From assembly GCA_000431135.1 (NCBI GenBank), contig HF987891.1, positions 1-64,000 of the forward strand: a stretch of 64,000 nucleotides of DNA. The letters are read 5' to 3'. This DNA is from Clostridium sp. CAG:590. GTDB lineage: Bacteria; Bacillota; Clostridia; Lachnospirales; Lachnospiraceae. Shown here one piece after another: positions 26,042 through 35,580 of the stretch. The notes under the pieces are model-generated. The model was given only the letters and a program-made list of their open reading frames with translations, was not told the origin of the DNA and searched no databases. The first letter of the stretch is position 1; the number at the start of each line of letters is the position of its first letter. A program made the position numbers and the translations under genes.

Positions 26042-27826
26042 ATGGCAGAACAGAATTGGCTTATACGAATGAAAAGAGCAGATTTCGGTGCTCTTTCAGA
26101 GCAATTTCATATAGACCCGGTTGTAGCCAGAATCATGATCAATCGAGACATTCCGGAGACCCAGTTTGAAAGATTTTTGCATCCGGAGATAGAGAATTTA
26201 TATGACCCATTTATGATGGAGGACATGAACCAGGCAGTCAGGATCATTATCCATGATATTGAAGAAGGACATCGCATTCGAATTGTATCGGACTATGATG
26301 TAGATGGTGTAATGTCTAATTATATCCTGTATGCAGGATTTAAGAGAGTTGGCGCGGATGTAGATTATGTAATTCCGCACCGGGTGAAGGATGGCTATGG
26401 CATCAATCGGGAGATTATTGAAAAGGCAGCAGAGGATGGCATCCACACGATTGTAACCTGTGATAATGGTATTGCGGCAAATGAAGCTCTCGCAAGAGCA
26501 AAAGAGCTGGGAATGACGGTTGTAGTGACGGATCACCATCAAGTGCCTTTTTTTATGGAAGGTGAGGACAAGCACTATATTCTTCCACCAGCGGATGCAA
26601 TCCTGAATCCGAAAAAGGAGACGTGTCAGTACCCGTTTAATGATCTGTGTGGCGCGGGAGTTGCCTACAAATTAATAGAGGCGCTTTTTATTAAAAGAGA
26701 AGTACCGGAAGAGGAAATGCAGCAGTTTCTGGAGTTTGTAGCAGTTGCAACAATTTGTGACATTGTATCGTTAATAGATGAGAACCGGATTTTTGCAGTG
26801 AAAGGATTGGAGAAACTGAACCATTCCGGGAATCTGGGAATGCGGGCGTTGTTACGGGTGAATGAATTATCGGATGTGACAGTGAACGAATATCATGTCG
26901 GATTCAAGTTAGGTCCCTGCATTAATGCATGCGGACGGTTGGAAAGTGCAGTGGCGGCAATGGAGCTTCTGATGGAGACAGATACAGAGACGGCTATTGC
27001 AAAGGCGACAGCGCTGAAAGACATGAACGAGGAACGCAAGAATATGACAATGGAAGGGACAGAGCAGGCAGAACAGTATATTGAGCAAATGGATCCGATG
27101 AAAGTCATGGTCATATATCTCGAACACTGCCATGAGAGTCTGGCAGGTATTATTGCAGGCAGAATCAGAGAGAGCTATCATCATCCGGTATTGGTTGTGG
27201 TGGACAGTGATGTCCCAGGCGTATTGAAGGGTTCCGGACGTTCGATCGAGGGTTATCATATGTTTGAGGCACTGCAGCAATGTAGTGACCTGTTGCTAAA
27301 ATTCGGCGGACATGCAATGGCGGCGGGATTCTCGCTTCAGGCAGACCGATTTGATGATTTTGTTAAGGCGATCAATGATAATTGCACACTTACACAGGAA
27401 GATTTTGTTCCAACTATACATATAGATGTACCGATGCCAATGTCTTATGTAACGGAGACGTTGATTGAACAGCTGGATGGGCTGGCACCATTTGGGAAAG
27501 GAAATGAAAAGCCGATATTTGCACAGAAGGATCTCAATGTGTTATCTGCGAAGATCATGGGAAAAGATCGTAATGTTGTAAAATTGACGTTAGAGGACAA
27601 AGATGGAGTAATCTCAGAAGGAATCTATTTCCGGGCACAGGAATTTGAAGAAAATATTGTCAGTTGGTTTGGACAGGAAGAATATGATAAGATGTTACAT
27701 GGATGGCTCAATAACGTAATCCTTAACATTATATACTATCCGGCAATTAACGAATTCAACGGTAAACGCACCCTGCAAATGCAGGTAAAACGCTATGCAA
27801 TGGCTACCGTGCGTGAAGTCTTATAA
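26042..27826 (+). CDS. RecJ-like single-strand DNA exonuclease (DHH/DHHA1)
   Basis: DHH-family phosphoesterase of 594 residues. Metal-binding motifs are SDYDVDGVMSNY (D84, D86, D88), TCDNGI and VVTDHHQVP, followed by NPKKETCQYPFNDLCGAG. The C-terminal DHHA1 region has GGHAMAAGFSL. RecJ degrades single-stranded DNA 5'-3' in recombination, mismatch and base-excision repair. Length is close to that of E. coli RecJ and shorter than B. subtilis RecJ, which carries an extra C-terminal domain. AGGAG precedes the ATG. Lachnospiraceae often carry more than one RecJ-like protein, so I give no gene symbol. Confidence 0.87.
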   Translation: MAEQNWLIRMKRADFGALSEQFHIDPVVARIMINRDIPETQFERFLHPEIENLYDPFMMEDMNQAVRIIIHDIEEGHRIRIVSDYDVDGVMSNYILYAGFKRVGADVDYVIPHRVKDGYGINREIIEKAAEDGIHTIVTCDNGIAANEALARAKELGMTVVVTDHHQVPFFMEGEDKHYILPPADAILNPKKETCQYPFNDLCGAGVAYKLIEALFIKREVPEEEMQQFLEFVAVATICDIVSLIDENRIFAVKGLEKLNHSGNLGMRALLRVNELSDVTVNEYHVGFKLGPCINACGRLESAVAAMELLMETDTETAIAKATALKDMNEERKNMTMEGTEQAEQYIEQMDPMKVMVIYLEHCHESLAGIIAGRIRESYHHPVLVVVDSDVPGVLKGSGRSIEGYHMFEALQQCSDLLLKFGGHAMAAGFSLQADRFDDFVKAINDNCTLTQEDFVPTIHIDVPMPMSYVTETLIEQLDGLAPFGKGNEKPIFAQKDLNVLSAKIMGKDRNVVKLTLEDKDGVISEGIYFRAQEFEENIVSWFGQEEYDKMLHGWLNNVILNIIYYPAINEFNGKRTLQMQVKRYAMATVREVL

Positions 27827-27929
27827 TGGCATACTTTTGGTTCGTTTCAAATAACACAAAGAACGTGTAAAATCAGAGATGGTTTTATTGCATTTTTTAC
27901 AAAATTATGATTGGATGTCATTTTTTCCG

Positions 27930-27957
27930 TTACATCTTAGAAAATATAGGCTATACT
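27930..27957 (+). promoter_or_regulatory. Sigma-A promoter of the rel operon
   Basis: TTACAT (27930-27935), 16 nt, TATACT (27952-27957), about 45 nt before the rel start. Confidence 0.55.
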
Positions 27958-28003
27958 ATATTTTATCGAGGAAATTGAGATCAAAAGAAAAGAAGGTGGA
28001 TAT

Positions 28004-30271
28004 ATGGCAGGATTAGTAAATACGGACAAAGAGCTTAGTACACCAAAGGATTTTACACCACCGGAGGAATTGTACAAGACTTTAATTGAGAAAGTACAGG
28101 AATATCATCCGAATACAGATATCACTATGATTGAGAAGGCATATCAGGTTGCCAGTAAAGCCCATGAGGGACAATTCCGTAAGTCGGGTGAGCCATATAT
28201 CATGCATCCCCTTTGCGTCGCCATTATTTTAGCAGAATTAGAGCTTGATAAAGAGACAATTGCTGCGGGAATCTTGCATGATGTGATCGAAGATACGGTT
28301 ATGACGACGGAGGAGATTTCGGAAGAATTTTCTCCGGAGATAGCATTGTTAGTAGATGGAGTTACCAAATTAACACAGTTGAATTTCTCGCAGGATAAGA
28401 TTGAACTTCAGGCTGAGAATCTGCGGAAGATGTTCCTTGCAATGGCAAAGGATATCCGTGTCATTTTGATCAAGTTAGCGGATCGTCTGCATAATCTCCG
28501 GACGTTACAGTACCAGTCTCCGGAGAAACAGATCGAGAAAGCAAGAGAGACGATGGATATCTATTCTCCGATCGCACACCGTCTTGGTATCAGCAAGATC
28601 AAAGTAGAATTAGATGATCTGTCTTTGCAGTATTTAGAGCCGGAGAAGTTCAAAGAGTTAAAGACAGAGATTGATGAACGATTAGAGGAACGGGAGAAGT
28701 TTATCGAGACGATTGTACATGATGTGAAGGAATGTATTGATGAGGCCGGCATTAAGGCAGAGATCAACGGCCGTGTGAAACATTTCTTCAGTATATACAA
28801 GAAGATGGTCAATCAGCATAAGACGTTAGATCAGATCTATGACATTTTTGCTGTGCGGATCATTGTAGACAGTGTCAGGGATTGTTATGCGGCACTTGGT
28901 ATTATCCATGAGAAATACAAACCGATTCCGGGACGTTTCAAAGACTATATTGCCATGCCAAAGTCAAACATGTATCAGTCATTGCATACAACGTTGATCA
29001 GTAAGAGCGGACAGCCTTTCGAGATACAGATCCGGACATATGATATGCACAAGACGGCAGAATATGGTATTGCTGCACACTGGAAATACAAAGAGAATCT
29101 GACAGGAACAACCAAAGACAAAGAGGAAGAGAAGTTAAGCTGGCTGCGTCAGATCCTTGAATGGCAGAGAGATACAGAAGATAACAAAGAATTTATGAGT
29201 ACCGTTAAGACGGACCTGGATCTGTTTGCAGAACAGGTATATTGCTTCACTCCGAATGGTGACGTGAAGAATCTTCCGGCAGGCTCCACACCAATTGATT
29301 TTGCCTACAGTATTCATTCAGCAGTCGGCAATAAGATGGTGGGCGCAAGAGTCAATGGACGACAGGTTCCGGTAACTTATAATCTGCAAAATGGTGACCG
29401 CGTTGAGATCATCACCTCACAGAACTCAAAAGGACCGAGCCGTGACTGGCTGGCAATAGTCAAATCAGCACAGGCAAGAAATAAGATCAATCAGTGGTTT
29501 AAGCAGGAATTTAAGGAAGATAATATCAGCAGAGGAAAAGAACTGTTATCGCAATATTGCAAAGCCAAAGGGTATAATTACGCAACATATTCCAAACCGG
29601 AGCTGTTGAAAGCGGTTATGGTGAAGTATAATTTCCGCGACTGGGATTCTGTACTGGCAGCAATTGGTCATGGTGCATTAAAAGAAGGCCAGGTCATGAA
29701 CAAATTGATGGAGACCTACCACAAAGAAGAAAAAGCACAGATGACAGAGGATGAGCTGTTAGAGCAGTTGAATCAGAGTGCAGATCTTCACCGGACTAAT
29801 CATTCCAAAGGCGGTATTACGGTTCATGGTATTGATGATGTGGCAGTCCATTTTTCAAAATGTTGTTCTCCGGTTCCGGGTGATGAGATTGTCGGATATG
29901 TCACAAGAGGAAGAGGAATATCCATTCACCGGACAGATTGTGTGAATATTGTTGGAATGAATGACACTGACCGGTCCAGACTGATCGATGCAGAGTGGCA
30001 GGAAGATGCAGCAAATAATCCGACAGCAACGTATTCCACGGAGATCCGTATCTTTGCGGCGGATCGTACCGGTATGTTGTTTGATGTTTCGAAGGTATTT
30101 ACAGAGGCGAATATCAATGTGACGGCAATTAACAGTAAGAGTAATAACAAGAATGAACGGGCAACATTTACCGTATCATTTGATATTAAGACAGTCGATC
30201 AGTTGAATCATGTGATCTCGAAGATCCGCATGATACCGGGAGTACTGGATGTAGAGCGTAGCGTGGGCTGA
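28004..30271 (+). CDS. rel: Bifunctional (p)ppGpp synthetase/hydrolase (Rel)
   Basis: Stringent-response enzyme of 755 residues with the full long-RSH order. The HD hydrolase domain has H54, R59, H68, H92-D93 and the E96-D97 pair (GILHDVIEDT). The synthetase domain (~235-350) has PGRFKDYIAMPKSNMYQSLHTT. The TGS domain (~408-470) has VYCFTPNGDVKNLPAGSTPIDFAY. The rest is a helical/zinc-finger region with KCCSPVPGDEI and a C-terminal ACT domain (~675-755). Both catalytic halves look intact, so it should make and degrade (p)ppGpp. It leads a tight operon with an MBL hydrolase, hemZ, an HD-GYP protein and hisS, linking uncharged-tRNA signalling to tRNA charging. Confidence 0.97.
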   Translation: MAGLVNTDKELSTPKDFTPPEELYKTLIEKVQEYHPNTDITMIEKAYQVASKAHEGQFRKSGEPYIMHPLCVAIILAELELDKETIAAGILHDVIEDTVMTTEEISEEFSPEIALLVDGVTKLTQLNFSQDKIELQAENLRKMFLAMAKDIRVILIKLADRLHNLRTLQYQSPEKQIEKARETMDIYSPIAHRLGISKIKVELDDLSLQYLEPEKFKELKTEIDERLEEREKFIETIVHDVKECIDEAGIKAEINGRVKHFFSIYKKMVNQHKTLDQIYDIFAVRIIVDSVRDCYAALGIIHEKYKPIPGRFKDYIAMPKSNMYQSLHTTLISKSGQPFEIQIRTYDMHKTAEYGIAAHWKYKENLTGTTKDKEEEKLSWLRQILEWQRDTEDNKEFMSTVKTDLDLFAEQVYCFTPNGDVKNLPAGSTPIDFAYSIHSAVGNKMVGARVNGRQVPVTYNLQNGDRVEIITSQNSKGPSRDWLAIVKSAQARNKINQWFKQEFKEDNISRGKELLSQYCKAKGYNYATYSKPELLKAVMVKYNFRDWDSVLAAIGHGALKEGQVMNKLMETYHKEEKAQMTEDELLEQLNQSADLHRTNHSKGGITVHGIDDVAVHFSKCCSPVPGDEIVGYVTRGRGISIHRTDCVNIVGMNDTDRSRLIDAEWQEDAANNPTATYSTEIRIFAADRTGMLFDVSKVFTEANINVTAINSKSNNKNERATFTVSFDIKTVDQLNHVISKIRMIPGVLDVERSVG

Positions 30272-30292
30272 TCGATAAGAAAGGACGTATAG

Positions 30293-30940
30293 ATGGCGGA
30301 TTTAGAGATTTTTCGGAAAACAGTTGGAGAGTTAGGGACGAATTGTTATATTTTAGTAAATCATGATCTTGGCGAATGTGTCGTGTTTGATCCTGCTGCA
30401 GAGGAAGAGGCACTTATAGAGATTTTCCATACACCTGAATTTCAACTGAAAGGAATTTTTCTGACACATGGACACTATGATCATATCGGAGCAGTGCAGG
30501 CGTTAAGGAATACATTTCACGTACCCGTATATGCTTCGAAGGTGGAAAATGAAGAGGTGCTGAATGATATATCAGCCAACCTGTCTGGTATGTTTGGTAC
30601 TCCCATTACGTTGCAGGCGGATGAACTGCTTCGGGATGGCCAGAAGATTGACATTATCGGAACAACGCTTACCTGCATTTTGACACCGGGACATACAAGT
30701 GGCGGAATGTGCTATTATTGTGAGGAATTACAATCAGCCATTGTTGGAGATACATTATTTTGCGGCAGTGTAGGACGGACGGATTTTCCGACAGGCAATG
30801 GAACGGTACTGTTGGATTCCATCCGACAGAAATTATATACTTTGCCGGACGAGACGAAGATTTTTCCGGGACATATGGATGGAACCACCATTGGCTGGGA
30901 GAAGAAGAGCAATATGGTTTGCGGGGCACATGAAGAATGA
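30293..30940 (+). CDS. Metallo-beta-lactamase-fold hydrolase (glyoxalase II-like)
   Basis: Cytoplasmic MBL-fold enzyme of 215 residues with the zinc motif THGHYDHIGA (H59, H61, D63, H64), GHTSGG and a C-terminal GHM. It matches the YcbL/GloB-like group often encoded beside rel in Firmicutes; thioester hydrolysis (for example S-lactoylglutathione-like substrates) is likely. AAAGGA lies upstream of the ATG. The stop overlaps the hemZ start by 4 nt (ATGA), so translation is coupled. The true substrate is not known. Confidence 0.88.
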   Translation: MADLEIFRKTVGELGTNCYILVNHDLGECVVFDPAAEEEALIEIFHTPEFQLKGIFLTHGHYDHIGAVQALRNTFHVPVYASKVENEEVLNDISANLSGMFGTPITLQADELLRDGQKIDIIGTTLTCILTPGHTSGGMCYYCEELQSAIVGDTLFCGSVGRTDFPTGNGTVLLDSIRQKLYTLPDETKIFPGHMDGTTIGWEKKSNMVCGAHEE

Positions 30941-32418
30941 TATATTTAGAACAAAATGCGGAATATTTTAATAATGATATCCGGGCAATGCTGCAGGCTT
31001 TTTTTGATAACGAGAAGGTTGTCACCAAAGAGGATGGTACCAGACTTTCATTATATGTTACATACACGATGGATTCGGATGTTGAGACACAGGTTGCAAG
31101 CGGTGGGTATGTTACTTATTGTTTAGAAGATATGGATGGTTATCATCAGGAGAAAACGGTTGTGGTAGATTTTCTCAACCGGAAACTTGCCAGAAATCCG
31201 TTAAAGGCAGCACTGTATCAAATGCTTTCTGAATACACAGGCAAGACGTTGCCGTGGGGAAGTATGACGGGAGTAAGACCAACAAAGGTTGCAACGGAGC
31301 GTCTCGAGCATGGAGCAACGGAAGAGGAGATCCGGCATTTATATACAGATACCTATCTGACCATTCCACAAAAGGCAGACATTTGTATCGAGGTTGCTAA
31401 GAGGGAACAGGAATTATTCCGGGATTTTGATTATGAACACGAATACTGCATCTATATAGGTATACCATTTTGTCCATCAAGATGCCTGTATTGTTCCTTT
31501 ACATCTTATCCGATCGCAACCTATGAGGATAAAGTAGATGCATATTTGCAGGCGTTGTATCGGGAGATGGAATATGTGGCAACTGCTCCGGCATACCGGA
31601 AGAAACGGTTAGTTGCGATATATATCGGTGGAGGAACGCCAAGTGCCTTGTCTGCACTTCAGTTAGAAGAGCTGGTTATGCATTTACAGCATACATTTGA
31701 TATGCAGTATGTGAAGGAATTCTGTGTGGAATGTGGAAGACCCGACAGTATTACAATGGACAAATTACTGGTACTTCGTAAGCTTGGTGTGGAGCGCATC
31801 AGTATTAATCCGCAGACAATGTCAGATGCAACGCTTGAACTGATCGGCAGGGCGCATAGTGTAGAACAGACCAGACAGGCATATGCAATGGCTCGTGAGG
31901 CAGGATTTACGAACATTAACATGGATATGATCGTAGGGCTTCCGGGTGAGGAAATGGCAGAGGTAGAACATACATTATCGGAGATTGAGCAATTAAGACC
32001 GGACAGTCTTACGGTACATTCGTTAGCGATCAAGCGTGCGGCAAATCTCAACATAGAGATGGAACGTTATCATTCATTGATCAAGGGAAGTACCAATGAG
32101 ATGCTGCTTGCGGTAGATGCATGTGCAAGAAGAATGGATTTGTTGCCATATTATCTATACCGGCAGAAGAATATTCCGGGGAAATTAGAGAATATCGGGT
32201 ATGCACAACAGGGAAAAGAATGTATTTATAATATATTGATCATGGAAGAGAAATTAGATATTCTTGCCATGGGAGCAGGAGCATCATCGAAGTTTGTGTT
32301 CCATAAGGAAAATCGGATTGAGCGTGTAGAGAATGTAAAAAATGTAGATGAGTACATTAAGCGGATTGACGAGATGATTGACCGTAAACGGCGGATGTTT
32401 GAAGAGGTGATGGGATGA
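30937..32418 (+). CDS. hemZ: HemZ-type radical SAM protein (coproporphyrinogen dehydrogenase family)
   Basis: Radical SAM protein of 493 residues. A ~170-residue N-terminal extension typical of HemZ precedes the cluster motif PFCPSRCLYC (C179, C183, C186). YIGGGTPSAL and INPQTMSDATLELIGRAHS are HemN-family signatures. HemN/HemZ oxidise coproporphyrinogen III without oxygen. In heme-poor anaerobes some relatives act instead in heme transfer or utilisation, so the reaction here is uncertain. It overlaps its upstream and downstream neighbours by 4 nt each. Confidence 0.88.
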   Translation: MIYLEQNAEYFNNDIRAMLQAFFDNEKVVTKEDGTRLSLYVTYTMDSDVETQVASGGYVTYCLEDMDGYHQEKTVVVDFLNRKLARNPLKAALYQMLSEYTGKTLPWGSMTGVRPTKVATERLEHGATEEEIRHLYTDTYLTIPQKADICIEVAKREQELFRDFDYEHEYCIYIGIPFCPSRCLYCSFTSYPIATYEDKVDAYLQALYREMEYVATAPAYRKKRLVAIYIGGGTPSALSALQLEELVMHLQHTFDMQYVKEFCVECGRPDSITMDKLLVLRKLGVERISINPQTMSDATLELIGRAHSVEQTRQAYAMAREAGFTNINMDMIVGLPGEEMAEVEHTLSEIEQLRPDSLTVHSLAIKRAANLNIEMERYHSLIKGSTNEMLLAVDACARRMDLLPYYLYRQKNIPGKLENIGYAQQGKECIYNILIMEEKLDILAMGAGASSKFVFHKENRIERVENVKNVDEYIKRIDEMIDRKRRMFEEVMG

Positions 32419-33032
32419 TAGAGATCGATCGTGATGGGATTGAAGTAGATGAAATGTCGGCATATCTGACAGAAGACCTGAAAACAGAGATTGCGCATGG
32501 AATTGAGGTAAGCCGGCTGGCCGGAATGTTAGCAAAAGAGCTGAAGTTGGATCCGGAGTTTTGTCATGATATTGAAGTGGCTGGAATGCTTCATGATATT
32601 GGCAAATTGAGAGCAAGCACCTATCTGTACGGTGGGGATGATGATACGTTGAACGTAGAAAAGATGCGGTATGTCCGTCTGCATGCAGGTCTTGGATACG
32701 AAGTCGTGAAGGCGGAGGGATATTCGGATCGCATTTGCGAAATGATCCTTCATCATCATGAGAATTATGACGGCACCGGTTATCCGGATAATCTGGTGGG
32801 AGATGAGATCCCGCTTGGTGCAAGGGTATTGCGGGTGTGTGATGTCTTTGTTGCACTTACTTCCGACCGTCCATATAGAAAGGCATTTGACAGTAAGACC
32901 GCTGTGGAACTGCTGATCGAGGAGGTAAGGCATTTTGATATGAAAGTATTCCTGCCATTTCAGAGTATAGTATATGATGAGATTACAAACAGAGAATTGC
33001 AGGGAGACACGCAGGACAAGTTAGTATATTGA
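32415..33032 (+). CDS. HD-GYP-type phosphohydrolase, single domain
   Basis: A 205-residue protein with the HD signature AGMLHDIGK and the GYP signature HHHENYDGTGYPDN, then GARVLRVCDVFVALTSDRPYRKAF. This is the catalytic core of HD-GYP cyclic-di-GMP phosphodiesterases without a sensory domain. The GYP tripeptide is intact, so activity on c-di-GMP or a related cyclic dinucleotide is plausible. ATGA overlap with hemZ and close spacing to hisS place it in the rel operon, bringing cyclic-nucleotide and (p)ppGpp enzymes under one promoter. Confidence 0.85.
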   Translation: MIEIDRDGIEVDEMSAYLTEDLKTEIAHGIEVSRLAGMLAKELKLDPEFCHDIEVAGMLHDIGKLRASTYLYGGDDDTLNVEKMRYVRLHAGLGYEVVKAEGYSDRICEMILHHHENYDGTGYPDNLVGDEIPLGARVLRVCDVFVALTSDRPYRKAFDSKTAVELLIEEVRHFDMKVFLPFQSIVYDEITNRELQGDTQDKLVY

Positions 33033-33058
33033 TAACAGGTAAAGGAGAAAATGAGAAG

Positions 33059-34324
33059 ATGGCAATGAAGAAAAAACCGGTAACAGGTATGAAAGATATA
33101 TTACCGAGAGAGATGGAGATTCGTGATTATGTGATCGGACAGATTAAGGAGACATATAAGACATTTGGTTTTTCAAGTATGGAGACTCCTTGTGTAGAAC
33201 ATATTGAGAATTTAAGTTCAAATCAGGGTGGAGAGAATGAGAAACTGATCTTCAAGATCTTAAAACGTGGTGACAAGTTAACTGCAGCAGTTCCAAAGGC
33301 AGCAGAGGATGCAAATGTATTAGTGGATGGAGGTCTTCGTTACGATCTGACACTTCCGCTTTCGCGTTATTATGCGAATAATGCAAATGATCTGCCAAGT
33401 CCGTTTAAGGCATTACAGATGGGCAATGTATGGAGAGCAGACCGTCCACAGAGGGGTCGTTATCGTCAGTTCATGCAGTGTGACATTGATATTTTAGGTG
33501 AGCCGACTATTTTAGCAGAGATCGAGCTGATCACGGCAACGACTACATTGCTTGGCAAGATCGGATTTGAGAAATTTACGATCCGTTTGAATAACCGTAA
33601 GATGTTAAAGGCAATGGCAGCCTACAGTGGATTTGGTGAAGCGGATTATGACAATGTATTCATTACGTTAGATAAGATGGATAAGATAGGTCTGGATGGT
33701 GTAAAAGAGGAGTTGATCGAGCAGGGATTTGCTTTGGAATCCGTTGAAAAATGCCTTGCACTGTTTGCAAACGTGAGTCAGGACGTAGAAGGTGTCCGTT
33801 ATCTGAAAGAGACATTAGGGGAATACTTAGAGACAGGCGTTGCAGAAGATCTTGAGACGATCATGGCAAGTGTGGATGCTACGAAGTCTGCTGACTTCAA
33901 GATTGTATTTGATCCAACGTTAGTAAGAGGAATGGGTTATTATACCGGACCGATCTTCGAGATCTCCATGGACGAGTTTGGTGGATCTGTCGGTGGTGGC
34001 GGACGTTATGATGAAATGATCGGTAAGTTCACCGGCCAGAATACCCCAGCCTGCGGATTCTCAATCGGATTTGAACGGATCGTTATGCTCTTATTAGAGA
34101 AGGATTATCAGGTGCCGGGCAAAGGCGAGAAGACAGCTTATCTTGTAGAAAAGAATATGCCACAAGATAAGATGCTTACGATTTTGCAGCAGGCAAATGA
34201 GAAACGTAAGAATGGAGAGCAGATCAATATTGCAATTATGAAGAAGAATAAGAAGTTCCAGAAGGAACAGCTTGAAAAAGAAGGCTACACAGCATTTGAA
34301 GAATTCTTCACCGATCGGATGTAG
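33059..34324 (+). CDS. hisS: Histidyl-tRNA synthetase
   Basis: Class II synthetase of 421 residues, normal length. It has motif 1 region KDILPREM, LRYDLTLPLSRYYANN, motif 2 MGNVWRADRPQRGRYRQFMQCDID (in parts, ~118-142), the histidine motif VRGMGYYTGPIFEI (~288) and motif 3 GFSIGFERI. A shorter-than-usual anticodon-binding domain closes the protein. The start at 33059 follows AAAGGAG (33041-33047). There is no T-box leader; it is the last gene of the rel operon. It could alternatively be the HisZ-like paralogue, but the motifs needed for aminoacylation look intact. Confidence 0.92.
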   Translation: MAMKKKPVTGMKDILPREMEIRDYVIGQIKETYKTFGFSSMETPCVEHIENLSSNQGGENEKLIFKILKRGDKLTAAVPKAAEDANVLVDGGLRYDLTLPLSRYYANNANDLPSPFKALQMGNVWRADRPQRGRYRQFMQCDIDILGEPTILAEIELITATTTLLGKIGFEKFTIRLNNRKMLKAMAAYSGFGEADYDNVFITLDKMDKIGLDGVKEELIEQGFALESVEKCLALFANVSQDVEGVRYLKETLGEYLETGVAEDLETIMASVDATKSADFKIVFDPTLVRGMGYYTGPIFEISMDEFGGSVGGGGRYDEMIGKFTGQNTPACGFSIGFERIVMLLLEKDYQVPGKGEKTAYLVEKNMPQDKMLTILQQANEKRKNGEQINIAIMKKNKKFQKEQLEKEGYTAFEEFFTDRM

Positions 34325-34376
34325 AAATCACCGGGAAATGTCTATATATAAAAATAGATACCGTGTAAAGGTTACG

Positions 34377-35429
34377 TTACCATTCTTTTATATATTTTTG
34401 AAGTTTCCTGTAAGTAATATTATATCCGCTTTTACTCCAGTGGATGCCGTCGCCGCCGCTATAAGAGGCTTTGAGAGATCCGGATTTGTCAGCTAAGAAC
34501 GAAACGGTATCAAAGTAATGAAGATATTTCTTACTATTGGCATATTTCTTTAATGCCTTATTAAAGCGCCGGACGGCAGGATTATTCACTTCGGAGCTGT
34601 TACGGGTTGGACTTACGCCCATTACAACAATTTCCATGTGTGGATTTTTCTTATGACAGGCATTAAGTATCTTTTTGTAGGGATTCAGGATGTTGTCAAT
34701 CTGTGTTTTGCCGGGATTGCCACCCAAACTGTTCATTCCAAGCATGATGATCATACGATCCGGTTTGTATTGAAGCAGACGTTTCATATAATCACTTGTA
34801 TAGTAGTTATAGGTATGAATACCGATCTTGGAAAAATCTTTGTTTGATTTTCCCTTTACAATGTTATATTCGCGAAATCCTGCCATGATAGAATCGCCTA
34901 CATAGGCGATTTTTTTTGCTTTTTTGCGGACAGTTGCAGATACGATCTTACTGTAACTGCTGTCGGAATAAGTCCGGGGATCGCCGGAAACAGCTTTCAC
35001 TTTGTAATAATAGGTGGTGAACACTTTGCCGGTCTTGTCCGTGTATTGCGGTTTCCGGGTGGAGGCGATACACTTGTAGTTGCCTTTTGCGGATGTTGCC
35101 CGGTAGATCTCGTATTTGGAAGCATGAGCATTCTTAGTCCATGTTATATGTATTGCGGAATGAGAGGTGGCGGTACACTTTCTGATCCGGACAGCTGCCA
35201 GCGGCTGAGTGATGGATTGTTCCGGTGTAGTGGTGTCTGATGATATTGCGGATGGTTCCCCGGCAGCAGGAGATGTTGCGATACCCATGCGGTTATCGGA
35301 TGATTGTGGCTGGAATATAACAGACTGTGCGGTATGTACAGGCATGGCATATGTGGTAACGTTCTGACAAAGAAGGTATGCACTGCCAAGAAAAGCATAT
35401 GTAAGTAATCTGGTTCGAAACATTTTCAT
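34377..35429 (-). CDS. Secreted SGNH/GDSL hydrolase with FnIII-like domain
   Basis: A 350-residue exported protein. It has a signal peptide (1-~29), a linker rich in Ser/Thr/Pro (30-75), a fibronectin type III-like domain (~80-168, SAIHITWTKN ... YYYKVKAVSG) and a C-terminal SGNH hydrolase domain. The hydrolase carries the nucleophile block YVGDSIM (S180), LGMN (block III Asn) and DGIHWS (D327, H330). This architecture fits carbohydrate or cell-wall deacetylase/esterase enzymes acting outside the cell. It lies alone, convergent with hisS. Substrate cannot be told. Confidence 0.85.
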   Translation of the reverse strand: MKMFRTRLLTYAFLGSAYLLCQNVTTYAMPVHTAQSVIFQPQSSDNRMGIATSPAAGEPSAISSDTTTPEQSITQPLAAVRIRKCTATSHSAIHITWTKNAHASKYEIYRATSAKGNYKCIASTRKPQYTDKTGKVFTTYYYKVKAVSGDPRTYSDSSYSKIVSATVRKKAKKIAYVGDSIMAGFREYNIVKGKSNKDFSKIGIHTYNYYTSDYMKRLLQYKPDRMIIMLGMNSLGGNPGKTQIDNILNPYKKILNACHKKNPHMEIVVMGVSPTRNSSEVNNPAVRRFNKALKKYANSKKYLHYFDTVSFLADKSGSLKASYSGGDGIHWSKSGYNITYRKLQKYIKEW

Positions 35430-35545
35430 AACATGATCCTCTTTTCTGCGTTATTGGGGCAGACGATGATCGCCCCTGCATCATATTATAAAATTTATAA
35501 AATGCACGTCAATACGCATAGAACCGGAAACGTCAGCAAAATATT

Positions 35546-35580
35546 ACAAAAAAATACCGGAATAGAGGATTATTCCGGTA
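35546..35580 (-). terminator. Terminator of the first GntR gene, overlapping its stop codon
   Basis: TACCGGAATA (35555-35564) and TATTCCGGTA (35571-35580) form a 10-bp stem. On the minus strand a run of seven T follows. The stop codon (35570-35572) and last codons of the regulator gene lie inside the hairpin. Confidence 0.8.
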
